Part shown: piece after piece, positions 1-4,762 of the stretch | Layout: the number at the start of each line of letters is the position of its first letter | Position numbering within the stretch: position 1 is the first letter of the stretch | Assembly (NCBI GenBank): GCA_964596405.1 | Contig: CAZQSS010000030.1 | Span: 1 to 10,504, forward strand | Origin: CAZQSS01 sp964596405 | GTDB lineage: Bacteria > Patescibacteriota > Patescibacteriia > Magasanikbacterales > UBA10003 | Direction of reading: 5' to 3' | Length of the DNA stretch: 10,504 nucleotides | The notes under the pieces: model-generated | Databases searched by the model: none | The model's input: the letters and a program-made list of their open reading frames with translations, nothing else | What the model was told of the DNA's origin: nothing | Made by a program: the position numbers and the translations under genes

Positions 1-147
1 CAGTAATACAACCCCGCAAGTTCTGCTCGAGCAGAACAAAAAGAAGCGGCGGATTGAAAAACTGGGTCGTCAAAAAATAAATAATGTTTACTAAACTAAA
101 CAAACTCCTCGAGTGATAAAATCATGCGGGGTTGATATACTGGGTAT
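1..147 (+). repeat. Structured leader element, copy 1 (upstream of the DUF4012 gene)
   Basis: First of two related ~145-bp elements (the other is at 1575-1719). The window starts inside its left arm. The left arm (1-22, containing ACAACCCCGCAAGTT) is the imperfect reverse complement of the right arm (118-147, containing GCGGGGTTGATATACTGGG). Just inside the left arm is a perfect 18-bp palindrome, GTTCTGCTCGAGCAGAAC (20-37). A small TGAT-AAA-ATCA hairpin precedes the right arm. The right arm ends on the start codon of the next gene (ATG 146-148). It could be a cis-acting RNA leader or a small inverted-repeat mobile element. A TTGAAA hexamer at 54-59 could be a -35, but no clear -10 follows. 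Confidence 0.75.
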
Positions 148-1570
148 GTTCAAAATAAAAAACGGCTTATCAGTTAGAGCCAAAATCTCGTTGGTTGCGA
201 CCATAGTTTTAATTTTTGCCGGGGCGGCCTGGGCGAATTTTTCTCTGGCCAGTTTTGATAAAACGCAAAATCCTTTGACCCAATCCGCCAGCAGTCTGCT
301 GAGCCGGTTGAATGCCTGGTCGGAAATCTTGAGCGCCGTCCCCAGAGTGATGGGCTATTTAAAACCCCAAACTTATTTGGTACTTTTTTTGAATAACACA
401 GAAATTCGGCCCGGCGGCGGGTTTATCGGCAGTTATGCCGTGGTCAGAATTAACAGCGGCCGCGTTTCTATTTTAGAAACCAACGGTTCGGAAAATTTGG
501 ATTGGGACGCGCCAGATGATTTTAACGTGGCCTCGCCCGCGCCGCTTAAAACTTATCTTAAACAACCGCGTTGGTTTTTTCGGGATGCCAATTGGTCGCC
601 GGATTTTCCCACCTCGGCCCGGTACACTCACTGGCTTTATCGCTTTGAAAACGGACGTGAAGGCTCAAAAATTGACAGCATCATCGGTATCACGCCGCGG
701 CTGGTGGAAGAACTTTTGGCCATCACCGGCCCATTGCGTGTCGGCAATAAAACTTTTAACGCCGAAACTTTTGTCAACGAATTAGAATATCACGTGGAAG
801 TGGGTTTTAAAGACGAGGGGATTAAAAAAAGTGATCGGAAAGTTATTTTGGGTGATTTGAGCCGGGGACTGTTGGCCAAATTGACGAAATTATCTCTTTT
901 GCAGATTAAAAATATGTTGCCCATGCTGACCCGTCTGGCCCAAGAGCGGCAAATTATGATGTATAGTAATTACGATGAGTTACAAAATGTTTTGGTTAAA
1001 AATAATTGGGCCGGCGAAGTAAAAAAATCCGTTGGGGATTATTTAATGGTGGTGGACGCGAATCTCAATAGTTTAAAAAGCGATCCGGAGGTCAGCCGCG
1101 AAATTACTTATCGGCTTTTGCCCGATGGTCGTCGCTGGCGCGCGCAAGTCGTTATCAGCTATAATCATCACGGCGATTTTAATTGGAAGACCACGCGTTA
1201 CCGCAGTTACACTCGGATTTACGCGCCGCGCGGCGCCGAACTGATCAGCACCCAGGGATTTATGAATATTAAAAAAGAGCCGGTCCAGCCGGAGACAACC
1301 GAAGAATTGAACAAGACGGTATTCGGCGGTTTTATCTCCATTGAACCGCAAGAAGAAAAGACAATCACCTTGGAATATTTTTTACCCAAAGAAATCGGCG
1401 AACAAATCAGGGCGGACAAATATAATCTCTTTGTGCAAAAACAGTTGGGGACAGGGGCGGTTCCGTTGACAGTAGAGCTGGATTTTGGTAAAAAGGTAGG
1501 GACTGGCGGCACGGTCTACCGGTCAAAAACAGATTTAAGGACAGACAGAGAGTTCAGGATAAATTTCTAA
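146..1570 (+). CDS. DUF4012 domain protein, membrane-anchored
   Basis: Predicted 474-aa protein. A basic N-terminus and one hydrophobic segment (about residues 14-33) suggest a membrane anchor with the rest outside the cell. Family hallmarks are visible: NNTEIRPGGGFIGSY (residues 83-97), a DANWSPDFPTSARY stretch, and DSIIGITPRLVEELLAITG. These match the DUF4012 family, common in Patescibacteria and Gram-positives and usually found among envelope or polysaccharide genes; its biochemical role is not established. The reading frame stays open upstream to a GTG at 113, but those 11 codons lie in the leader repeat and encode the same peptide in front of MreB, so the ATG at 146 is preferred. There is no SD. 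It is followed by a second leader copy and mreB, with which it may share control. Confidence 0.88.
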   Translation: MFKIKNGLSVRAKISLVATIVLIFAGAAWANFSLASFDKTQNPLTQSASSLLSRLNAWSEILSAVPRVMGYLKPQTYLVLFLNNTEIRPGGGFIGSYAVVRINSGRVSILETNGSENLDWDAPDDFNVASPAPLKTYLKQPRWFFRDANWSPDFPTSARYTHWLYRFENGREGSKIDSIIGITPRLVEELLAITGPLRVGNKTFNAETFVNELEYHVEVGFKDEGIKKSDRKVILGDLSRGLLAKLTKLSLLQIKNMLPMLTRLAQERQIMMYSNYDELQNVLVKNNWAGEVKKSVGDYLMVVDANLNSLKSDPEVSREITYRLLPDGRRWRAQVVISYNHHGDFNWKTTRYRSYTRIYAPRGAELISTQGFMNIKKEPVQPETTEELNKTVFGGFISIEPQEEKTITLEYFLPKEIGEQIRADKYNLFVQKQLGTGAVPLTVELDFGKKVGTGGTVYRSKTDLRTDREFRINF

Positions 1571-1574
1571 ACTT

Positions 1575-1719
1575 ATGCCCAGTAATACAACCCCGCAAGT
1601 TTCGCCTCGCGAAACACAAAAGACGGATTGATATTACTAGGCTATCAAAATTAGAAAATAGATAGTTAAATTAAGAATCCCCAAGTGATGAAATCATGCG
1701 GGGTTGATATACTGGGTAT
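1575..1719 (+). repeat. Structured leader element, copy 2 (upstream of mreB)
   Basis: Complete copy of the element, filling nearly the whole gap between the DUF4012 stop (1570) and the mreB ATG (1718). The arms 1575-1602 and 1691-1719 are complementary at about 25 of 28 positions with two or three small gaps (hand count). The right arm and flanks match copy 1 at about 38 of 40 bases. The inner hairpin is GTTTCGC-CTC-GCGAAAC (1599-1615). It sits where copy 1 has GTTCTGC-TCGA-GCAGAAC, and two base pairs differ by compensatory changes. The middle (about 1630-1685) is AT-rich and diverged. A TTGATA at 1628-1633 aligns with TTGAAA in copy 1. Confidence 0.8.
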
Positions 1720-2725
1720 GTTTATAAAGAAAATTGGCATTGATTTGGGCACGACGAGTGTTTTGGTTTACGTGCCGGGCCGGGGCGTGGTTGTTCACGA
1801 GCCTTCGGTCGTGGCCATATCCAAAGATGACAAAAAGATTTTAGCCGTGGGCAAAGAAGCGTACGAAATGATCGGTCGCACGCCCGAGACGATTGTGGCC
1901 AGCCGGCCTCTGCGCGAGGGCGTGATTGCCGATTACCACACCACCGAAGCCATGTTGCGTTATTTTATAAATAAATCCGTGGGCGGCATGCGTTTGTTCC
2001 GGCCGGAAGTGATGGTGGCCGTGCCGGGCGGTATTACTTCAACTGAACGCCGCGCGGTTATTGACGCGACCATTAACGCCGGCGCCCGCGCCGCGTATAT
2101 TATCAAGCAGCCGATTGTGGCCGCTATTGGCGCCGACATCCCCATTGGCAGCGCCTCGGGGCATTTGATTGTGGATATTGGCGGCGGCACTGCCGAGATG
2201 GCCGTTATTTCTTTGGGCGGCATCGTGGCCAGCCGTTCAGTGCGCATCGGCGGCACCAAATTTGATAAATCCATTCAGGAATACACTCGCCGCAAATATA
2301 ATTTGGCCATCGGCGAACGCACGGCCGAGGATTTAAAAATTCAAATCGGCTCGGCCATGTATTTGGATAAAAAATTATCTTTGGATGTAAAGGGCCGGGA
2401 TATGATTACAGGTTTGCCGCGCACCATTACATTGACTTCGGATGACGTCACCGAGGCGATTCAAAATGAATTGGAAGGCTTGATCATCGCCCTTAAAGAA
2501 GTGCTTTACGATACGCCGCCGGAACTTTCCGCTGATGTGATGGACAAGGGGATTGTCCTTTCGGGCGGTTCCTCACAGTTGAGAAATATTGAACAATTAT
2601 TTTCTAAAGCGATTGGCGTGGCGGCTTTTGTGGCCGACGAGCCGGTAATGTGCGTGGTCAAAGGCACAGGCATTGCCTTGGAAAATTTGGATTCTTACAA
2701 ACGCAGTATTTTGGCGTCTAGATAA
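1718..2725 (+). CDS. mreB: Rod shape-determining protein MreB (bacterial actin)
   Basis: Predicted 335 aa, the normal MreB length. MreB is an actin-like ATPase that polymerises under the membrane and guides lateral peptidoglycan synthesis. Visible motifs are phosphate-1 IDLGTTS (residues 8-14), phosphate-2 VDIGGGTAE (from D153), and the adenosine motif GIVLSGGSSQLRNI near the C-terminus. The loop normally reading EEP-AAAIGA is KQPIVAAIGA here, putting Gln131 where MreB usually has its catalytic Glu (Glu131 in T. maritima numbering). The start is the ATG at 1718 because the product then begins MFIKKIGIDLG, as in the family. An upstream in-frame GTG at 1685 lies in the repeat. No mreC or mreD follows; the next genes are on the other strand. 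No SD. Confidence 0.96.
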   Translation: MFIKKIGIDLGTTSVLVYVPGRGVVVHEPSVVAISKDDKKILAVGKEAYEMIGRTPETIVASRPLREGVIADYHTTEAMLRYFINKSVGGMRLFRPEVMVAVPGGITSTERRAVIDATINAGARAAYIIKQPIVAAIGADIPIGSASGHLIVDIGGGTAEMAVISLGGIVASRSVRIGGTKFDKSIQEYTRRKYNLAIGERTAEDLKIQIGSAMYLDKKLSLDVKGRDMITGLPRTITLTSDDVTEAIQNELEGLIIALKEVLYDTPPELSADVMDKGIVLSGGSSQLRNIEQLFSKAIGVAAFVADEPVMCVVKGTGIALENLDSYKRSILASR

Positions 2726-3001
2726 TAATCGGGATTACACGAATGGGCTGACGCCCCACTAACAACATATCCCAGTCGCAAGTTCGTTACAGTTTTGATC
2801 TCGGAATGCTCTTTATACGCGATGCCGCCTGCGGCTTTGGTTACTTAACAGAATCGTCTTTCTTGAAACTTGCAACGGGATTGTTACTGCTAGTGAAAAT
2901 TTATTCGCCGTGGCTTTAAATTTTTCCCGCCGCGAACGGGATCCCGACTTGCCTTATTTTTTGAGTTTAAATCGTGCGTCGGGACAAGCCAGTAACAAAT
3001 A
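2726..3001. repeat. Non-coding interval rich in inverted repeats
   Basis: No credible gene. It contains nested and adjacent palindromes. Arms 2769-2784 (ATCCCAGTCGCAAGTT) and 2867-2881 (AACTTGCAACGGGAT) pair at 14 of 15 positions with one gap. GCCGC/GCGGC forms a tight hairpin at 2824-2835. TTGTTACTG (2881-2889) pairs with CAGTAACAA (2990-2998). Inside that pair, TCCCGAC (2942-2948) pairs with GTCGGGA (2978-2984), and CGGGATCCCG is self-complementary. It probably represents two adjacent palindromic repeat units between mreB and the minus-strand island. No terminator for mreB with a U-run was found before 3002. Confidence 0.6.
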
Positions 3002-3034
3002 AAAACCCCTTTGACGTGATGTCGAAGGGGTTTT
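3002..3034 (-). terminator. Rho-independent terminator of the lipoprotein/zinc-ribbon unit (probably bidirectional)
   Basis: AAAACCCCTT (3002-3011) pairs with AAGGGGTTTT (3025-3034), with GAC/GTC extending the inner stem around a GTGAT loop. On the minus strand the stem follows the zinc-ribbon stop codon (3041-3039) by four bases and runs into TTTTTATTTG. On the plus strand it also ends in TTTT and could stop mreB transcripts. Confidence 0.88.
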
Positions 3035-3038
3035 GGCG

Positions 3039-3257
3039 TTAGAGAGTGAATGGTTCGTCAGTGGGAGACATTGAGGCAATCAGCGCCTGGCCGCGTGACA
3101 GGCCACAGCCCATGCAGTAGATGTCGCCGGGTAGAATCTGGGTTCCGCACTTTTTACATTTGGGACAGTGGGCGAGTTTTATGCCGCACTTGACGCAGAA
3201 CACAAGTTCTTTCATGTCAGCAAACGGTCCGGCTTGGCATTGCGGACAAATCTTCAT
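3039..3257 (-). CDS. Small double zinc-ribbon protein (paralogue of the frameshifted ORF at 4110-4317)
   Basis: Predicted 72 aa with five Cys pairs or near-pairs: CPQC (residues 4-7), FCVKCG, CPKC, KCG and YCMGCG. This implies one or two structural zinc sites. Such ribbons bind nucleic acid or protein; no specific function is recognised. The start overlaps the upstream lipoprotein stop as ATGA, and a strong SD (AAGGAGG) lies six bases before it, inside the end of the lipoprotein gene, so translation is probably coupled. The spacing of its last two Cys pairs and the GCGL-R--AL tail match the ORF at 4110-4317, indicating duplication. Terminator 3002-3034 follows directly. Confidence 0.85.
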   Translation of the reverse strand: MKICPQCQAGPFADMKELVFCVKCGIKLAHCPKCKKCGTQILPGDIYCMGCGLSRGQALIASMSPTDEPFTL

Positions 3258-3709
3258 TTGGCCTCCTTGGGCGCGCTTGGGTTAGGCACAGGATTGGCTG
3301 GTTGAGGCACTGGCGCCGACTCCAGTATTTTGTACTGCGTGGCGGCGTAATAAAATAGCCAGATGTCGAATTTGTAACCCTTTTCGTCGGTTATCGTTGT
3401 CCAACGTTTGGCCACGAGCCACAAGTCGTTGTAGACGAGCTCAATTTTTGCGCTTGGCATGATTTCGGCCGTTCGGTCGCCGCGCAAGGCCACCATGTGA
3501 ATTTTGGTGTCTTCGGTTTTGACGGAAAAGGCCGTCACTGTCGGGCAGGCGCTCAAAAGGCAATCAATACCCGGCTGGACAAAAACTTCTTGAATGGAAC
3601 CGCTGATTTTGAAGTCGTGCGGAATGGGCGGAGCTTCCTTGGGCTTACCGCAGTTGGCGGTCAGGATTACCAGACAGGACAGAAGCGCGGCGAGCAGAAT
3701 CTTTTTCAT
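3254..3709 (-). CDS. Small putative lipoprotein of unknown function
   Basis: Predicted 151 aa. The N-terminus is MKKILLAALLSCLVILTANC, a short basic stretch and a hydrophobic core ending at a Cys (residue 20), resembling a lipoprotein signal peptide. Asn at -1 of the lipobox is atypical, so lipidation is probable rather than certain. The mature part has no family I recognise. It includes a CLLSACP segment (two Cys), beta-rich sequence, and a C-terminal Pro/Ala-rich tail. The ATG at 3709 is chosen over an upstream in-frame ATG at 3778 because an AGGAGG SD sits seven bases before it and a strong promoter lies between the two. Leucines are mostly CTG/CTC/CTT, unlike plus-strand neighbours (TTG/TTA). 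Stop overlaps the next gene's start (ATGA). Confidence 0.85.
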   Translation of the reverse strand: MKKILLAALLSCLVILTANCGKPKEAPPIPHDFKISGSIQEVFVQPGIDCLLSACPTVTAFSVKTEDTKIHMVALRGDRTAEIMPSAKIELVYNDLWLVAKRWTTITDEKGYKFDIWLFYYAATQYKILESAPVPQPANPVPNPSAPKEAK

Positions 3710-3727
3710 TGTTTTTCCTCCTTTTTT

Positions 3728-3740
3728 GGTTGTTAAAGAG
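3728..3740 (-). promoter_or_regulatory. boxA-like motif in the lipoprotein leader
   Basis: Minus-strand CTCTTTAACAACC lies just after the predicted transcription start and before the SD. Its first 11 bases are identical to the core of the E. coli rrn antitermination boxA (CTCTTTAACAA). The same motif occurs in the leader of the other minus-strand unit (4558-4570). A NusB/NusE-binding role is inferred from sequence only. Confidence 0.45.
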
Positions 3741-3749
3741 TCTGTTTGG

Positions 3750-3778
3750 ATGGTAACAAAATTTTTGATGTTTGTCAA
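3750..3778 (-). promoter_or_regulatory. Sigma-70-type promoter of the lipoprotein/zinc-ribbon unit
   Basis: On the minus strand: perfect -35 TTGACA (3778-3773), 17-bp spacer, -10 TACCAT (3755-3750). It lies 41 bases upstream of the lipoprotein ATG (3709) and begins nine bases downstream of the previous unit's terminator stem. Confidence 0.85.
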
Positions 3779-3787
3779 GATAAAGAA

Positions 3788-3821
3788 AAACCCCAGGCAA
3801 GCGTTGCGCTTTCTGGGGTTT
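3788..3821 (-). terminator. Rho-independent terminator of the upstream zinc-ribbon unit
   Basis: AAACCCCAG (3788-3796) pairs with CTGGGGTTT (3813-3821). Inner AAGCG (3799-3803) pairs with CGCTT (3807-3811) around TTG. On the minus strand it lies 14 bases after the stop at 3836 and ends in TTTTTCTTT. It separates the two minus-strand units. Confidence 0.88.
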
Positions 3822-3835
3822 GGGGGTTCAGGTGT

Positions 3836-4094
3836 TTAGTGGATGGGACCGAATTTGAAAGGGCCTATCTCAAAATATGGTTTCGTTTTTGTGGAGGCTA
3901 TTAGGTCATCCCAGCACTGGCTACAATAGTTGCTTCCAGGCCTCGCGTCATTTTTACGACAACCCGCGCAAACCAGTTTTCTGTGTACATTTTTCGATTG
4001 TCTGCAGTCTGGGCGCGCCACAGTGGGCACAGGACTCGTTGTCTTTGGTCGTTTTGGTTGAGCTACAGTACTCGCAGGGCTTTCTCTCGTGCAT
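3836..4094 (-). pseudogene. Two-ribbon zinc protein gene interrupted by a +1 frameshift
   Basis: ATG at 4094 follows an AAAGGAG SD. The first frame encodes 46 aa, MHERKPCEYC... with a CAHCG pair, then stops at TAA 3956-3954. The next frame continues in register with CAGC and CSQC pairs and ends ...FKFGPIH at 3836. Dropping one base, for example one A in the five-A run near residue 34, joins them into an 85-aa protein with four CxxC pairs, i.e. two zinc ribbons. No good start or SD serves the second half alone; the in-frame GTG at 4030 has no SD. It could be a true pseudogene, a sequencing or assembly error, or programmed frameshifting. It is the last gene of the distal unit, before terminator 3788-3821. 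Confidence 0.65.
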
Positions 4095-4109
4095 TTTCGT
4101 TGTCTCCTT

Positions 4110-4317
4110 TCAGTCTTTTTTCTTCAGAGCGTCGGCGCGCGGCAGGCCACAGCCCTCGCAGAACTTGTCCATAATGGCAATCGTGGCCCCACATTGCTCG
4201 CAGTTGGTAGTCTGGGGACGAAGCACAAGCTTGGTGCCACACTTGTTGCAGAAGTTGAGGTCGTTGGTTCGCACCCAATCAGAGGCCTCACACTGTGAAT
4301 TCGGACAACTCTTTCAT
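4110..4317 (-). pseudogene. Zinc-ribbon gene with a +1 frameshift after codon 3
   Basis: ATG at 4317 with an AAAGGAG SD that overlaps the previous gene's stop. As written, translation gives only MKELSEFTV and stops. Skipping one T of the TT at 4308-4307 gives a 68-aa protein starting MKECPNSQC, with FCNKCG, NCEQCG and FCEGCGLPRADAL. That aligns along its whole length with the intact zinc-ribbon protein at 3039-3257. No ATG lies in this frame before the last 20 codons. A GTG at 4274 would give 54 aa lacking the first Cys pair and has only a weak, distant GAGG. Alternatives are a base-call error, recent inactivation or recoding. Confidence 0.7.
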
Positions 4318-4329
4318 TGTTTTCTCCTT

Positions 4330-4539
4330 TCAGCCCTTTGCGTATCGCTTGAGTATCTTCTTGGCCTCGACCAGGTCCCGCTTGAGCAGGAGGATTTCCT
4401 GTTTCACCGCTCTGCGATTGAAACCGGAGAGTATGTCGGTCTTGTTCGCTTCGTCCGACCGGAGCCACATTTCTCGTCGCTCGATTTTGTTCAGAATCCG
4501 CAAGACCTCGCCCCTGTAGAACTTCCTGACTTCGTTCAC
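4330..4539 (-). CDS. Small basic helical (coiled-coil-like) protein of unknown function
   Basis: Predicted 69 aa, rich in Lys, Arg, Glu and Leu with heptad-like spacing (for example QEILLLKRDLVEAKKIL), so probably a single long helix or helical pair. No Cys. It starts with GTG (4539); a full AAGGAGG SD five bases upstream decides this start. It is the first gene of the distal minus-strand unit, and its TGA is fused to the SD of the following zinc-ribbon gene (CTGAAAGGAGA), implying tight coupling. No family recognised. Being small, charged and co-transcribed with zinc ribbons suggests a role in binding nucleic acid or protein, which is a guess. Confidence 0.75.
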   Translation of the reverse strand: MNEVRKFYRGEVLRILNKIERREMWLRSDEANKTDILSGFNRRAVKQEILLLKRDLVEAKKILKRYAKG

Positions 4540-4557
4540 GTCTGCCTCCTTGGGTTG

Positions 4558-4570
4558 GGTTGTTAAAGAC
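4558..4570 (-). promoter_or_regulatory. boxA-like motif in the distal unit leader
   Basis: Minus-strand GTCTTTAACAACC, 12 of 13 identical to the motif at 3728-3740. It is followed after a few bases by the SD of the 69-aa gene, and lies about 25 bases after the predicted transcription start. Confidence 0.42.
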
Positions 4571-4601
4571 CGTTTTTAGCCTCGTTCAATCTTAACACAG
4601 A

Positions 4602-4630
4602 ATCTTAGCAAAAACCCGCCTTCTTGTCAA
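4602..4630 (-). promoter_or_regulatory. Sigma-70-type promoter of the distal zinc-ribbon unit
   Basis: On the minus strand: perfect -35 TTGACA (4630-4625), 17-bp spacer, -10 TAAGAT (4607-4602). A second TAAGAT lies shortly downstream. Its -35 overlaps the -35 of a divergent plus-strand promoter (4624-4652). Confidence 0.85.
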
Positions 4631-4652
4631 GTTGGGCAAAATATCGCATAAT
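4624..4652 (+). promoter_or_regulatory. Putative promoter of the glycosyltransferase gene
   Basis: TTGTCA (4624-4629), 17-bp spacer, CATAAT (4647-4652). The predicted start at about 4659 leaves a ~100-base leader that contains the whole 70-bp palindromic repeat 4671-4740. The -35 is superimposed on the opposite-strand -35, so the two polymerases would compete. Confidence 0.55.
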
Positions 4653-4670
4653 TGAGCCATGTCCATACAA

Positions 4671-4740
4671 TGTCATCCCCGTGAAAACGGGGATCCAGTC
4701 CGCGCAGTCGCTGGATTCCCGATCGTGGTCGGGAATGACA
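4671..4740. repeat. 70-bp dispersed palindromic repeat (MITE/REP-like), copy 1
   Basis: It begins TGTCATCCCCG and ends CGGGAATGACA, terminal inverted repeats matching at 10 of 11 positions. Internal hairpins are CCCCGT-GAAA-ACGGGG, GGATCCAG paired with CTGGATTCC, and CCCGA/TCGGG. A second copy lies at 10349-10417. Repeats of this type (TGTCAT-CCCG ends with CTGGAT inside) are widespread in bacterial genomes. No transposase is encoded here. It lies in the leader of the glycosyltransferase gene. Confidence 0.85.
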
Positions 4741-4762
4741 GGACGCTTAACGCTTTTGAGAT

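Noticed and set aside
136..141. TATACT as a -10 box just upstream of the ATG in both leader copies (also 1709-1714)
   Set aside because: It lies five bases from the start codon, so the transcript would start at or inside the ATG; the -35 candidate (GTGATA/GTGATG) is weak. The bases are also explained by the conserved right arm.
113..145. GTG start giving an 11-residue extension (MIKSCGVDILG) on DUF4012, and the same at 1685 on MreB
   Set aside because: The extension is encoded by the shared repeat, has no SD, and is not part of the MreB family, which begins at the MF-K-IGIDLG site.
2745..2757. GGGC-TGAC-GCCC hairpin after mreB as a terminator
   Set aside because: Only a 4-bp stem and no T-run follows.
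4063..4278. Minus-strand 71-codon frame over the zinc-ribbon genes (also 4124-4468)
   Set aside because: Out of register with the Cys pairs, no SD, and it spans the stop-SD junction between two genes; shadow frames.
3877..4566. Long plus-strand open frame (229 codons) across the island
   Set aside because: It is antisense to three ORFs that each have an SD and ordered Cys pairs or helical sequence. Its own product has no recognisable domain and no SD.
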